A stretch of DNA of 64,000 bases from Pseudoneobacillus sp052180215 (GTDB lineage: Bacteria; Bacillota; Bacilli; Bacillales; Cytobacillaceae). The stretch spans positions 4,240,001 to 4,304,000 of the forward strand of contig NZ_CP197471.1 of the NCBI RefSeq assembly GCF_052180215.1. Direction: 5' to 3'. Below, piece after piece: positions 40,338 through 49,705 of this stretch. A model generated the notes under the pieces. The model was not told where the DNA came from. It did no database searches and was given only the letters and a program-made list of their open reading frames with translations. Position 1 is the stretch's first letter. Each line of letters starts with the position of its first letter. Both the position numbers and the translations under genes were made by a program.

Positions 40338-43300
40338 TTACATATTACGTCTATACTGTCCGCCAACCTCATAAAGGGCACGGGTAATTTGACCAAGACT
40401 TGCTACTTTAACGGTTTCCATTAATTCCGCAAAGATATTGCCGCCGCTCACAGCTGTTTCTTTTAGACGATTTAAGCTCTGAGCTGTTTGCGCTTGGTTT
40501 CTTGATTGGAATTCTCTTAGGTTGTTAATTTGTAATTCTTTTTCTTCTTTTGTTGCACGAGCAATTTCCATATTATCTACTTCTTCTTCAGAAGGCGGGT
40601 TTGGATTTAAGTAAGTGTTTACCCCGATAATTGGAAGTTCACCTGTGTGCTTTTTCATTTCATAGTGCATCGATTCATCTTGAATTTTTCCGCGTTGGTA
40701 TTGAGTTTCCATTGAACCTAATACACCGCCACGATCATTCATGCGGTCAAACTCTTGTAAAACAGCTTCTTCGACAAGGTCAGTTAATTCTTCGACGATA
40801 AAAGAACCTTGAAGTGGATTTTCGTTCTTTGTTAATCCATGCTCCTTCGTAATGATCATCTGAATCGCCATCGCACGGCGTACGGACTCTTCAGTCGGCG
40901 TTGTAATCGCTTCGTCATACGCATTGGTATGAAGAGAGTTACAGTTATCATGAAGGGCCATCAACGCTTGTAACGTTGTGCGGATATCATTAAAATCAAT
41001 TTCTTGAGCATGTAAAGAACGTCCAGATGTTTGAATATGGTACTTCAGCTTTTGGCTGCGATCATTTGCCCCATATTTATCGCGCATAACCGATGCCCAA
41101 ATACGACGAGCCACACGGCCAATTACTGTATATTCTGGGTCCAAACCATTCGAGAAGAAGAATGATAAGTTCGGTGCAAAGTCATCAATATTCATACCGC
41201 GGCTTAAATAATATTCTACATACGTAAATCCGTTTGCTAACGTAAACGCCAATTGAGAAATTGGATTAGCTCCCGCTTCTGCAATATGGTATCCAGAAAT
41301 TGAAACAGAATAATAATTACGAACTTGTTGATCGATGAAGTATTGTTGAATATCTCCCATCATACGTAGCGCAAATTCAGTTGAGAAAATACAAGTGTTT
41401 TGGCCTTGATCTTCTTTTAAAATATCAGCCTGAACCGTACCGCGAACATTTTTTAACGTATAAGCCCTTACTTCATTGAACTCTTCAAACGTTAAAACGC
41501 GTCCTAATTCCGCTTCCTTCTTTTCTACCTGCTGCTCGATCGCTGTATTCATAAACATCGCTAGAATGATTGGTGCTGGACCATTAATCGTCATCGAAAC
41601 TGATGTTGATGGATGGCATAAGTCAAAGCCCGCATACAGCTTTTTCATATCATCTAATGTACAAATACTTACACCGCTTTCGCCAACTTTACCATAGATG
41701 TCAGGACGGTAATCTGGGTCTTCACCATATAAAGTTACTGAATCGAATGCCGTACTTAAACGTTTTGCATTGTCATCCTTTGATAGGTAATGGAAACGGC
41801 GATTCGTGCGCTCCGGTGTACCTTCTCCCGCAAACTGACGCTTCGGATCTTCCCCTTCACGCTTGAATGGGAATACACCAGCTGTATACGGGAATGAACC
41901 AGGAACATTTTCACGATAGACCCAACGGATGATTTCACCATAATCCTTATATTTAGGAAGAGCAACCTTAGGAATATCTAATCCAGATAAGCTCTTTGAC
42001 TTAAGGGCTGTGATAATTTCTTTATCACGGATTCGTGTCACAAACTGGTCAGCGGCATAAGCTGCCTTTGTTTGCTCCCATGTTTGTAAAATTTTTAGTG
42101 TTTCTGGTGTTAATTTACCTTCTGTTTCAGCTTTAATTTTTTCAAGAGCTTCGGCAATCTCAGGCTGTGCCTTAACTGCCTCAATAGCACCTTCTAGTTG
42201 GAACAGCTTGCGAGCTAGTGCTACTTGCTCTTCTGCCTTCTTATGATAAGTTCGAACCGTTTCGGAAATTTCTCTTAAATAGTAACGGCGGTCATTTGGA
42301 ATAATGACATTTTGCTTTTCTACTAAGGCATTTCTTTCAAAAGAAGTCGTCCAGTTCGTACCAGTTTTCGCATTAATCGTATCGACTAAAGCGGCAAATA
42401 ATGCGTTTGTCCCTGGGTCATTAAATTGGCTCGCAATCGTGCCGTACACTGGCATTTCGGAAGGATCTTTTTCAAAAAGCATGTGGGAACGCTGATATTG
42501 CTTTTGAACTTGACGCTTCGCATCTTCCGAGCCTTTACGTTCAAACTTATTGATAACGATTAAGTCAGCAAAATCGATCATATCGATTTTTTCAAGCTGA
42601 GATGGTGCTCCGAATTCACTTGTCATCACGTATAGAGATAGATCACAAATTTCTGTAATCTCTGCATCCCCTTGACCGATACCGCTTGTTTCTACGACAA
42701 CTAAATCAAAGCCTGCTGCTTTTACTACGCTGATTGCATCTTTAATGGCAAGCGAAAGCTCGCTCTTTGAATTTCTTGTCGCTAAACTGCGCATGTACAC
42801 GCGTGGGTTAAAAATTGCGTTCATGCGGATACGGTCACCAAGTAACGCTCCGCCCGTTTTTTGTTTCGTCGGGTCAACAGAAAGGATGGCAACCTTTTTA
42901 TCAGGAATTTCATTGATAAAGCGACGAATCAATTCGTCTGTCAATGAGCTTTTCCCAGCACCGCCTGTACCTGTGATACCAACAACCGGAACGGATTTTG
43001 TTAATGACTTTACTTTTTCCATAACATTCTGAGCAGCTGCTGCGGCTTCACGGTCAAGGTCCACTTGATGCTCAGCTAAGGTGATCAGCTTGGCAATCGT
43101 ATTGACATCTTCTGTTTGTAATTCCGTTAATTGCGGAACCGTTTCAGGCGTGATCGTTGCAAAATCACATTCCTTGATCATCAATTGAATCATTCCATCA
43201 AGACCGAGCTGACGACCGTCTTCTGGTGAAAAAATTCTTGCGATCCCGTACTCATGAAGATCCTTGATTTCCTTTGGAAGGATTACACCACCGCCACCGC

Positions 43301-43595
43301 CATAAATGCGGATATGGGAAGCACCCTTTTCTTTTAATAGGTCATACATATACTTAAAATATTCAACATGCCCGCCTTGGTAGGAAGAGATGGCAATCCC
43401 TTGAACATCTTCTTGAATCGCCGCATTCACGACCTCTTCTACAGAACGGTTATGTCCAAGATGGATCACTTCTGCCCCAAGTGATTGAAGGATTCTTCTC
43501 ATAATATTGATGGAGGCATCATGCCCATCAAAAAGACTCGAAGCCGTCACAAAGCGAATATGATGCTTCGGCTTATACGTTTCTTTCGTATTCAT
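40338..43595 (-). CDS. icmF: Fused isobutyryl-CoA mutase IcmF (B12-dependent mutase with G-protein chaperone)
   Basis: 1085 aa, three parts in one chain. An N-terminal adenosylcobalamin-binding domain (about 10-145, FDGHDASINIMRRILQ with the lower-ligand His). A MeaI-like GTPase domain (about 190-420; P-loop GITGTGGAGKSS, NKFERKG). A C-terminal substrate-binding TIM-barrel (about 560-1085; RPDIYGKVGESGVSICTLDD). It interconverts isobutyryl-CoA and n-butyryl-CoA (possibly also pivalyl- or isovaleryl-type substrates) and self-repairs its cofactor using GTP. AAGGGGGAT ribosome site. Downstream of a TetR gene and acyl-CoA dehydrogenases, so it feeds branched-chain acyl-CoA into beta-oxidation. 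Confidence 0.96.
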   Translation of the reverse strand: MNTKETYKPKHHIRFVTASSLFDGHDASINIMRRILQSLGAEVIHLGHNRSVEEVVNAAIQEDVQGIAISSYQGGHVEYFKYMYDLLKEKGASHIRIYGGGGGVILPKEIKDLHEYGIARIFSPEDGRQLGLDGMIQLMIKECDFATITPETVPQLTELQTEDVNTIAKLITLAEHQVDLDREAAAAAQNVMEKVKSLTKSVPVVGITGTGGAGKSSLTDELIRRFINEIPDKKVAILSVDPTKQKTGGALLGDRIRMNAIFNPRVYMRSLATRNSKSELSLAIKDAISVVKAAGFDLVVVETSGIGQGDAEITEICDLSLYVMTSEFGAPSQLEKIDMIDFADLIVINKFERKGSEDAKRQVQKQYQRSHMLFEKDPSEMPVYGTIASQFNDPGTNALFAALVDTINAKTGTNWTTSFERNALVEKQNVIIPNDRRYYLREISETVRTYHKKAEEQVALARKLFQLEGAIEAVKAQPEIAEALEKIKAETEGKLTPETLKILQTWEQTKAAYAADQFVTRIRDKEIITALKSKSLSGLDIPKVALPKYKDYGEIIRWVYRENVPGSFPYTAGVFPFKREGEDPKRQFAGEGTPERTNRRFHYLSKDDNAKRLSTAFDSVTLYGEDPDYRPDIYGKVGESGVSICTLDDMKKLYAGFDLCHPSTSVSMTINGPAPIILAMFMNTAIEQQVEKKEAELGRVLTFEEFNEVRAYTLKNVRGTVQADILKEDQGQNTCIFSTEFALRMMGDIQQYFIDQQVRNYYSVSISGYHIAEAGANPISQLAFTLANGFTYVEYYLSRGMNIDDFAPNLSFFFSNGLDPEYTVIGRVARRIWASVMRDKYGANDRSQKLKYHIQTSGRSLHAQEIDFNDIRTTLQALMALHDNCNSLHTNAYDEAITTPTEESVRRAMAIQMIITKEHGLTKNENPLQGSFIVEELTDLVEEAVLQEFDRMNDRGGVLGSMETQYQRGKIQDESMHYEMKKHTGELPIIGVNTYLNPNPPSEEEVDNMEIARATKEEKELQINNLREFQSRNQAQTAQSLNRLKETAVSGGNIFAELMETVKVASLGQITRALYEVGGQYRRNM

Positions 43596-43742
43596 CCTTA
43601 TCCCCCTTACTTTCGTGAAAAAATGACTGGTTTGAGTCCTGCTTTTGGAGTGGCAGCAGAACCTATTTACTTTAGTTACCCCTTTGTTGCTTCAAACTAG
43701 TTGGGTCTTTTACGTAAGCGTTCACTGACCCAATCTTGTTTC

Positions 43743-44366
43743 TTACCCCTTAATTCCTGATAAAAGCAAATTCGTTTGCAATTCAATATATTCATCGAGC
43801 GTGTATAATTTATGAAGTGCCCAGCGGCGGAAGCCCCACATTTGTCCTTGAACAAAGATGTTATGGGCGATCATTTTAATTTGTTTTTCAGTCAAATCTA
43901 ATTCCTTGTTCTCCACACATTTCGCGATGACTTCTTCAAACATCGCTACCATTTCCAGCTCCTTCCGCAATACATACGGCAAGGCATCCTTTGATAACGA
44001 TTTCACTTCTTGATACATCACAAGCACTTCATCCTGCATTTCATCGACTACGCGAAAATAGTAGGCGATCGCAGTCTTGAGGCTTTCGAGTGTACCTTGG
44101 TTATTGTTGAGGTCGCTATGGAGTCTGTCTCGAACTTGGTCATAGATGCTATCACATACAAGATAGAGAACATCTTCCTTTGTTCTAATATATTCATAGA
44201 GCGTGCCTATACTAAAACCGGAAGCCTTCGCAATTTCTCTCGTAGTGGTGCGGTGGAACCCCTTTTGAATAAAGAGATTAACCGCTCCCTTAATCATTTC
44301 TGTTCTTCGTTTTCTCACCAGGCGTTCATCTTTCACCGACGCCTGAACTTCCCGTTTTTTCATCAT
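43743..44366 (-). CDS. TetR-family regulator (FadR-like)
   Basis: About 207 aa. N-terminal TetR helix-turn-helix (about 20-70: MIKGAVNLFIQKGFHRTTTREIAKASGFSIGTLYEYI) and a ligand-binding helical C-terminal domain. The start at 44366 is uncertain. An ATG at 44387 directly abuts an AAAGGAG, while 44366 has GGGCGG at good spacing. It is embedded between icmF and acyl-CoA dehydrogenase genes, so it likely responds to acyl-CoA and controls this block. Confidence 0.85.
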   Translation of the reverse strand: MMKKREVQASVKDERLVRKRRTEMIKGAVNLFIQKGFHRTTTREIAKASGFSIGTLYEYIRTKEDVLYLVCDSIYDQVRDRLHSDLNNNQGTLESLKTAIAYYFRVVDEMQDEVLVMYQEVKSLSKDALPYVLRKELEMVAMFEEVIAKCVENKELDLTEKQIKMIAHNIFVQGQMWGFRRWALHKLYTLDEYIELQTNLLLSGIKG

Positions 44367-44460
44367 CGTTTCTACCGCCCTTTTCATCTCCTTTGGGTGA
44401 TGGATGTGACTTGGTGCGAATAATCGTGATTTATTAGTACGTTAAGGACATTAAATTGAT

Positions 44461-44647
44461 TTATAGGACTCTGGTTCCGTTATTTCCGTAAAAAGTACCC
44501 ATTTTATCGATTTATAGGACTCTCATTCCGTTATTTTAAGAAAAAAGGGTTATTTCTCTTCATTTCTAGTAAATAAGGTACTCCTGTGTCCGATAATTTT
44601 GCAAAAACGTGCTTTTATACGTAAATAACGGATCCTCTGTCCTATAA
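44461..44647. repeat. Four-unit inverted quartet repeat (copy 2 of 2)
   Basis: Direct units TATAGGACTCTGGTTCCGTT and TATAGGACTCTCATTCCGTT have GGAC at 44466 and 44517 (51 apart). Inverted units have GTCC at 44588 and 44639 (51 apart), and the centre step is 71. It occupies the 343-base gap between the TetR gene and acdA. No gene is visible. Confidence 0.85.
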
Positions 44648-44709
44648 GTATGGCCGAGTTAGGTGTCTAGATGTTTTTCTCTCCATGCACTCCTGCCCCA
44701 TTCAAGAAT

Positions 44710-45849
44710 TTACTTCGTCAATGTACGTCCAATAACTAAACGTTGGATTTCTTGAGTTCCTTCGTAGATTTGAGTGATTTTTGCATCACGCATAAAGCGT
44801 TCTACTGGATAGTCCTTTGTATATCCATAACCACCAAATACTTGAACCGCTTCTGTTGTTACCTTCATGGCTGTATCGCCCGCGAATAATTTAGACATAG
44901 CTGACTCCATTCCGTATGGAAGACCAGCAGATTCTTTCCATGCAGCTTGGTAAGTTAATAGTCTTGCTGCTTCTACACTTGTCGCCATATCTGCAAGTTT
45001 GAAAGAGATACCTTGCTGCGCTGCAATTGGCTTACCGAATTGAACGCGCTCTTTTGCATAATCAACAGCCGCATCAAGGGCACCTTGTGCAATACCAACT
45101 GCTTGAGCAGCAATACCGTTGCGTCCTCCATCAAGCGTCATCATCGCGATTTTAAAGCCTTCGCCTTCTTCACCAAGACGGTTTGCAACTGGAACCTTGC
45201 AATCTTCGAAAATGATTTCAGTTGTAGGTGATGAACGAATGCCTAGCTTTTTCTCTTTTTTACCTACAGAGAAGCCTGGGAAGTCACTTTCGATAATGAA
45301 AGCTGTTGTTCCTTTTTGTTTAGAAGATGGATCTGTTAACGCAAAAACGACATAGATATCAGCGATTCCACCGTTAGTGATGAAAATTTTGCTTCCGTTT
45401 AATACATAGTGGTCGCCTTCAAGACGTGCTGTTGTTCTCATGCCGCCTGCATCAGAACCACTTCCTGGCTCTGTTAAGCCGTAGCCCCCAATTTTTGACC
45501 CTTCAGCCATTGGGCGAAGATATTTTTGCTTTTGTTCTTCGTTACCGAATTTGAAGATCGGCCATCCTGCTAATGAAGTGTGGGCAGAAAGTGTTACCCC
45601 TGTTGAAGCACACACACGAGAAAGCTCTTCTACGGCGATACAGTAAGCAAGATAATCACTGCCGATTCCGCCGTATTCTTCCGGCCAAGGAATACCTGTT
45701 AAACCAAGCTCAGCCATCTTATCGAAAATTTCACGGTCAAAACGTTCTTCTTCGTCACGCTCTGCAGCTGTAGGAGCTACCTCGTTTCTAGCAAAATCGC
45801 GAACCATTTTACGTATCATTTCATGCTCTTCACTTAATTGAAAATTCAT
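44710..45849 (-). CDS. acdA: Acyl-CoA dehydrogenase AcdA
   Basis: 379 aa. FAD enzyme oxidising acyl-CoA to enoyl-CoA. GYGLTEPGSGSDAGGMRT (about 125-142), FITNGGIAD, VQFGKPIAAQQGISFKLADMA and the catalytic Glu in QIYEGTQEIQR (about 365). AGGGGGAA ribosome site. Close paralogue of the next gene (45969-47099). Part of the fatty-acid degradation block. Confidence 0.95.
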   Translation of the reverse strand: MNFQLSEEHEMIRKMVRDFARNEVAPTAAERDEEERFDREIFDKMAELGLTGIPWPEEYGGIGSDYLAYCIAVEELSRVCASTGVTLSAHTSLAGWPIFKFGNEEQKQKYLRPMAEGSKIGGYGLTEPGSGSDAGGMRTTARLEGDHYVLNGSKIFITNGGIADIYVVFALTDPSSKQKGTTAFIIESDFPGFSVGKKEKKLGIRSSPTTEIIFEDCKVPVANRLGEEGEGFKIAMMTLDGGRNGIAAQAVGIAQGALDAAVDYAKERVQFGKPIAAQQGISFKLADMATSVEAARLLTYQAAWKESAGLPYGMESAMSKLFAGDTAMKVTTEAVQVFGGYGYTKDYPVERFMRDAKITQIYEGTQEIQRLVIGRTLTK

Positions 45850-45889
45850 CCTAATTTCCCCCTATTTTTACGGAGTTCCCTCCGATTCA

Positions 45890-45944
45890 CTTTATCGCAT
45901 CACCGCGCTGGGGGTCAGACCCCCGGTGCTTTACCGCGTTACTG
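45890..45944. repeat. 55-bp palindromic element (copy 4 of 5, degenerate)
   Basis: Same length and core (GGGGGTCAGACCCCC) as the other copies, but the outer arms have diverged and pair poorly. It lies between the two acyl-CoA dehydrogenase genes, 3' of the upstream one. Confidence 0.75.
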
Positions 45945-45968
45945 CAACAACAACAGCAGCTACAACTT

Positions 45969-47099
45969 TTATAGATGCTTACTTATCACGATTCGTTGAA
46001 TTTCGCTTGTTCCTTCGTAGATTTCGGTTACTTTCGCATCGCGGAAGTAGCGTTCGACTGGGTAGTCCTCTGTGTAGCCGTAACCTCCGAAAACTTGAAT
46101 CGCTTCTGTCGTCACTCCCACAGCTGTTCGAGTCGCAAACAATTTAGCCATCGAGGCTTCTTTACCGCACTTTTGACCCTTCATGCGCAAATCAGCAGCA
46201 CGATAAACTAGTAATCTAGCAGCTTCTACATTCGTAGCCATATCAGCCAACTTGAAGGAAATACCTTGTTGAGTTGCAATCGGTTTACCAAACTGAACAC
46301 GTTCCCTAGCATAGCCCCTTGCCGCTTCTAAAGCAGCTTCCGCAATCCCTAACGCTTGTGCTGCAATGCCAATTCGACCAACATCCAGATTAGCCATGGC
46401 AATTTTAAAGCCTTCTCCTTCTACACCAAGCAAATTAGCTGCTGGTATTCTCATATCTTCAAAGGTTAATTGGATGGTACGTGAGCCATGGAGACCCATT
46501 TTATGCTCATCTTTTCCAAAAACTAGTCCTGATGTTCCTTTTTCCACAATAAAACAAGAAATTCCCTTTGAGCCTGATTCAGGGTTGGTCGAAGCAAAGA
46601 CGATATACACATCTGCTTCTCCGCCATTTGTAATAAACACCTTAGAGCCGTTTAAAACATAATGATCGCCATCTTTCACCGCTCTTGTTTTTAAACTAGC
46701 CGCATCTGAACCGGAACTGGGCTCTGTTAAACAAAATGCTCCTAAAGACTCACCGCTTGCGAGCTTCGGTACATATTTTTGTTTTTGTTCGTCTGTTCCA
46801 AAGTATAAAATCGGGTTTGTTCCAACCGAAGTATGCACCGATAAAATAACCCCAACAGTCGCACTTACTCGTGACAATTCATTAATGGCGATGATATAGG
46901 ACATGAAATCCATTTCTGCGCCGCCATACGCTTCAGGAACTGGAATTCCCATTAAGCCCAATTCGCCCATCTTGTTTAAAATCGCTCGTGGGAATTCTCC
47001 TTGTTCCATTTTTTCTACAAATGGCGCAATTTCACTTTGAGCAAAATCACGTACCATTTTCCGCATCATCTCTTGTTCTTCCGTAAAACGGAGATCCAT
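45969..47099 (-). CDS. Acyl-CoA dehydrogenase (second paralogue)
   Basis: 376 aa, about half identical to AcdA by eye. FCLTEPSSGSDAASLKT, FITNGGEADVYIVF, VQFGKPIATQQGISFKLADMATNVEAARLLVYRA and catalytic Glu in EIYEGTSEIQR (about 361). Probably prefers short or branched chains (butyryl- or isobutyryl-CoA dehydrogenase), inferred from the neighbouring icmF and hydroxybutyryl-CoA dehydrogenase. AAGGAGG ribosome site. Confidence 0.94.
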   Translation of the reverse strand: MDLRFTEEQEMMRKMVRDFAQSEIAPFVEKMEQGEFPRAILNKMGELGLMGIPVPEAYGGAEMDFMSYIIAINELSRVSATVGVILSVHTSVGTNPILYFGTDEQKQKYVPKLASGESLGAFCLTEPSSGSDAASLKTRAVKDGDHYVLNGSKVFITNGGEADVYIVFASTNPESGSKGISCFIVEKGTSGLVFGKDEHKMGLHGSRTIQLTFEDMRIPAANLLGVEGEGFKIAMANLDVGRIGIAAQALGIAEAALEAARGYARERVQFGKPIATQQGISFKLADMATNVEAARLLVYRAADLRMKGQKCGKEASMAKLFATRTAVGVTTEAIQVFGGYGYTEDYPVERYFRDAKVTEIYEGTSEIQRIVISKHL

Positions 47100-47185
47100 A
47101 TTCGAAAACCTCCTTTTCTATGCCCTCTTAGTTGCAATCTAAAAACTACCACCAACCCGCCATCGGAGTCTAAGCACCCGTTAGC

Positions 47186-48037
47186 TTAGTTATACTCATA
47201 AAAGCCACGGCCAGATTTACGTCCAAGCCAGCCTGCTTTTACATACTTTCTTAAAAGTGGACATGGGCGATATTTGTCATCACCGAAGCCTTCATGAAGG
47301 GTTTCCATGATATAAAGACAAGTATCTAAGCCGATAAAATCAGCCAAGGTTAAAGGTCCCATCGGGTGGTTCATTCCCAGCTTCATCACTTCATCAATCG
47401 CTTCTTTCGTCGCAACACCTTCATAAAGTGTGTAAATCGCTTCGTTAATCATTGGCATTAAAATTCGGTTAGAAACAAATCCAGGGAAATCATTCACTTC
47501 CACTGGTACCTTACTTAATGTTTTCGTCATATCTTCAATCGCTTGATATACTTCATCTGCTGTTGCCAGTCCGCGAATGATTTCAACTAATTTCATTACT
47601 GGTACAGGATTCATAAAGTGCATTCCGATTACTTGTTCAGGACGCTTCGTTGCGGCTGCAATTTCTGTAATCGGTAAAGAAGAAGTATTCGAAGCTAAAA
47701 TCGCATGTGCAGGTGCAAGTTCATCCAACTGAGCAAAGATTTTTGCTTTAATTTCCATGTTTTCAACTGCTGCTTCAATCACAAGGTCAACACTAGCGGC
47801 ATCCGCTAATTCTGTTGATGCTGCTAAACGGCTTAACACTTCGCCCATTTCATCTGCTGTCATACGTGCTTTTTCCACCTGACGAGAAAGGTTTTTCTTA
47901 ATGATACCTAATCCGCGCTCGACAAATTCTGGTTTTAAATCATTTAAAAGGACTTCGTATCCTGCTTGCGCACAAACTTGGGCAATACCAGAACCCATTT
48001 GCCCTGCTCCAATGACCATTACTTTTTTGATATTCAC
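47186..48037 (-). CDS. 3-hydroxybutyryl-CoA dehydrogenase
   Basis: 283 aa. NAD(P) enzyme of short-chain beta-oxidation/butyrate metabolism. Rossmann motif MVIGAGQMGSGIAQVCA (about 6-22), catalytic His in IGMHFMNPVPVMKLVE (about 138) and the C-terminal MGPLTLADFIGLDTCLYIME dimer domain. GTG start with GGGGGAGG upstream. Between the thiolase and the acyl-CoA dehydrogenase. Confidence 0.94.
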   Translation of the reverse strand: MNIKKVMVIGAGQMGSGIAQVCAQAGYEVLLNDLKPEFVERGLGIIKKNLSRQVEKARMTADEMGEVLSRLAASTELADAASVDLVIEAAVENMEIKAKIFAQLDELAPAHAILASNTSSLPITEIAAATKRPEQVIGMHFMNPVPVMKLVEIIRGLATADEVYQAIEDMTKTLSKVPVEVNDFPGFVSNRILMPMINEAIYTLYEGVATKEAIDEVMKLGMNHPMGPLTLADFIGLDTCLYIMETLHEGFGDDKYRPCPLLRKYVKAGWLGRKSGRGFYEYN

Positions 48038-48082
48038 TGCTATTCCTCCCCCTATTAACGTTCAGAGTCTATTTTTTTAAAA

Positions 48083-49270
48083 TTACTGCTTCGGAACTTC
48101 GATCATGATGGCGTCGCCTTGACCGCCGCCTGAACAGATGGCTGCTATTCCAATTCCACCGCCGCGACGCTTTAATTCGTACATTAAGGTTAAAATAATT
48201 CTCGCACCGCTTGCCCCGATTGGGTGGCCTAATGCGATGGCACCGCCGTTTACATTGATTTTTTCAGGGTCTAGACCGGCAATTTTTTCACTTGCAAGTG
48301 AGACAGCTGCAAAGGCTTCGTTAATTTCAAATAAGTCAATTTCCTCCACACTTTTGCCTGTCTTTTTCAAAAGTTCATTGATGACAAGTCCAGGTGTTTT
48401 CGGAAAATCTTTTGCTTCAATCGCGACTTCTGCATGACCCAAAATGTATGCCATTGGTTGTTTTCCTTCTTGCTTCGCACGTTCTTCACTCATTAACACG
48501 AGCGCTGCTGCCCCATCGTTTACGCCAGGTGCGTTACCTGCTGTAATCGTTCCGTCTGAGTTAAACACTGGTGCAAGTTTGGTTAATTTTTCAATAGAAG
48601 TATCCTTGCGAGGTGCTTCGTCGTGTTCAAAAACTACGTGTTCGCCGCGCTTTTGTGGGATTTGAACAGGCACGATTTCTTCTGAAAAAGTACCAGTTTC
48701 AATCGCAACAATCGCTCGCTCATGGCTTCTTAACGCCCATTGATCCTGTTGCTCGCGTGTTAATTCCAACTCTTTTGCCGTTCCGTTTCCATATGTCCCC
48801 ATGTGAACGCCAGTGAAGGCACAGGATAATCCATCTGTTAGCATCAAGTCCTTAACAGCACCGTCACCCATACGTAATCCCCAACGCGCCTTTGGCATGA
48901 TATATGGTGCATTGCTCATCGATTCCATTCCACCTGCGACAATCACCTCTTCATCACCAGCACGAATGATTTGATCAGCAAGCGTGACACTGCGCATACC
49001 TGAAGCACACACTTTGTTGATTGTCTCGGTTTTTACACTCCAAGGAAGGCCAGCTTGACGAGCAGCTTGACGAGAAGGAATTTGTCCTTGTCCGCCTTGT
49101 AAAACGGATCCCATAATGAGTTCGTTTACCTCTTCAGGCTGCACTCCTGCTCGTTGAAGTGCTTCCTTAACAGCAAAACCTCCTAGTTCTGATGCTGTAA
49201 ACTGGCTTAATGATCCGCCGAATTTCCCAAATGGTGTTCTTGCTCCTGCAATAATGACTGTTTTCCCCAT
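48083..49270 (-). CDS. Acetyl-CoA C-acetyltransferase (thiolase)
   Basis: 395 aa. Nucleophile Cys in INKVCASGMRSV (about 88), HPIGASGARI with catalytic His (about 350) and second Cys in AICSGGGQGDA (about 380). Catalyses thiolytic cleavage or condensation of acetoacetyl-CoA and longer 3-ketoacyl-CoA. AAAGGAGAGG ribosome site. First gene of the thiolase-hydroxyacyl-acyl-CoA dehydrogenase row. Confidence 0.95.
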   Translation of the reverse strand: MGKTVIIAGARTPFGKFGGSLSQFTASELGGFAVKEALQRAGVQPEEVNELIMGSVLQGGQGQIPSRQAARQAGLPWSVKTETINKVCASGMRSVTLADQIIRAGDEEVIVAGGMESMSNAPYIMPKARWGLRMGDGAVKDLMLTDGLSCAFTGVHMGTYGNGTAKELELTREQQDQWALRSHERAIVAIETGTFSEEIVPVQIPQKRGEHVVFEHDEAPRKDTSIEKLTKLAPVFNSDGTITAGNAPGVNDGAAALVLMSEERAKQEGKQPMAYILGHAEVAIEAKDFPKTPGLVINELLKKTGKSVEEIDLFEINEAFAAVSLASEKIAGLDPEKINVNGGAIALGHPIGASGARIILTLMYELKRRGGGIGIAAICSGGGQGDAIMIEVPKQ

Positions 49271-49493
49271 CTAAAACCTCTCCTTTGTTTGATGTGTAGA
49301 AAGCTTTCGTGAAAAAAATCCCTTTTGGCGCTATATAAAACTATGAAACTTCTATTTAAAATTCTTGAAAAAAATCGATGTTATAACTAAAAAACTAGAT
49401 GCAGTCATCTAAGATGTGGAAGACAAGCGACTGAACGCTCGCTCGGGTGAAAGAAGAAAAAAAAGAAAGGTATAAAATACGCTCCTAAATGTT

Positions 49494-49507
49494 TGTAAGC
49501 GCTTTAA
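49494..49507 (-). promoter_or_regulatory. cre-like site upstream of the thiolase gene
   Basis: TGTAAGCGCTTTAA matches the CcpA operator pattern TGWAAGCGNTTNCA at 13 of 14 positions. Carbon catabolite repression of a fatty-acid degradation operon would make biological sense. Consensus match only. Confidence 0.5.
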
Positions 49508-49594
49508 ATCTATTTTACTTTAAAAATCGTAGAAATAGAAATATTTAACATAAAATCCACCCTACTATTTTTACAATTTGAACACAGCCATTCA

Positions 49595-49649
49595 CTTTAA
49601 CGCTTTAAACCACCGGGGGTCTGACCCCCGGTGCGTTAGTGTGTTAAAG
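49595..49649. repeat. 55-bp palindromic element (copy 5 of 5)
   Basis: CTTTAACGCTTTAAACCACC leads into the core GGGGGTCTGACCCCC and then GGTGCGTTAGTGTGTTAAAG. Most arm positions pair. It lies 57 bases after the fadF stop. Confidence 0.85.
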
Positions 49650-49705
49650 TACTTTAAAGCGTTTTAAAGCGCGAAAAACCTTTTAAGCTCGCCAAGCTCT
49701 ATTTT

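Larger units (their letters stand above)
49271..49705. other. 435-base gap between the thiolase gene and fadF
   Basis: No gene is visible. It holds a cre-like site (49494-49507), a 55-bp palindrome (49595-49649) and AT-rich sequence. A GC-rich patch GAACGCTCGCTCGGGTGA is present near 49434-49450. Confidence 0.6.

Noticed and set aside
45890..45944. 55-bp palindrome as an ordinary Rho-independent terminator
   Set aside because: The stem is strong but no T run follows on either strand, and the same unit occurs where a separate terminator is already present (20106-20145).
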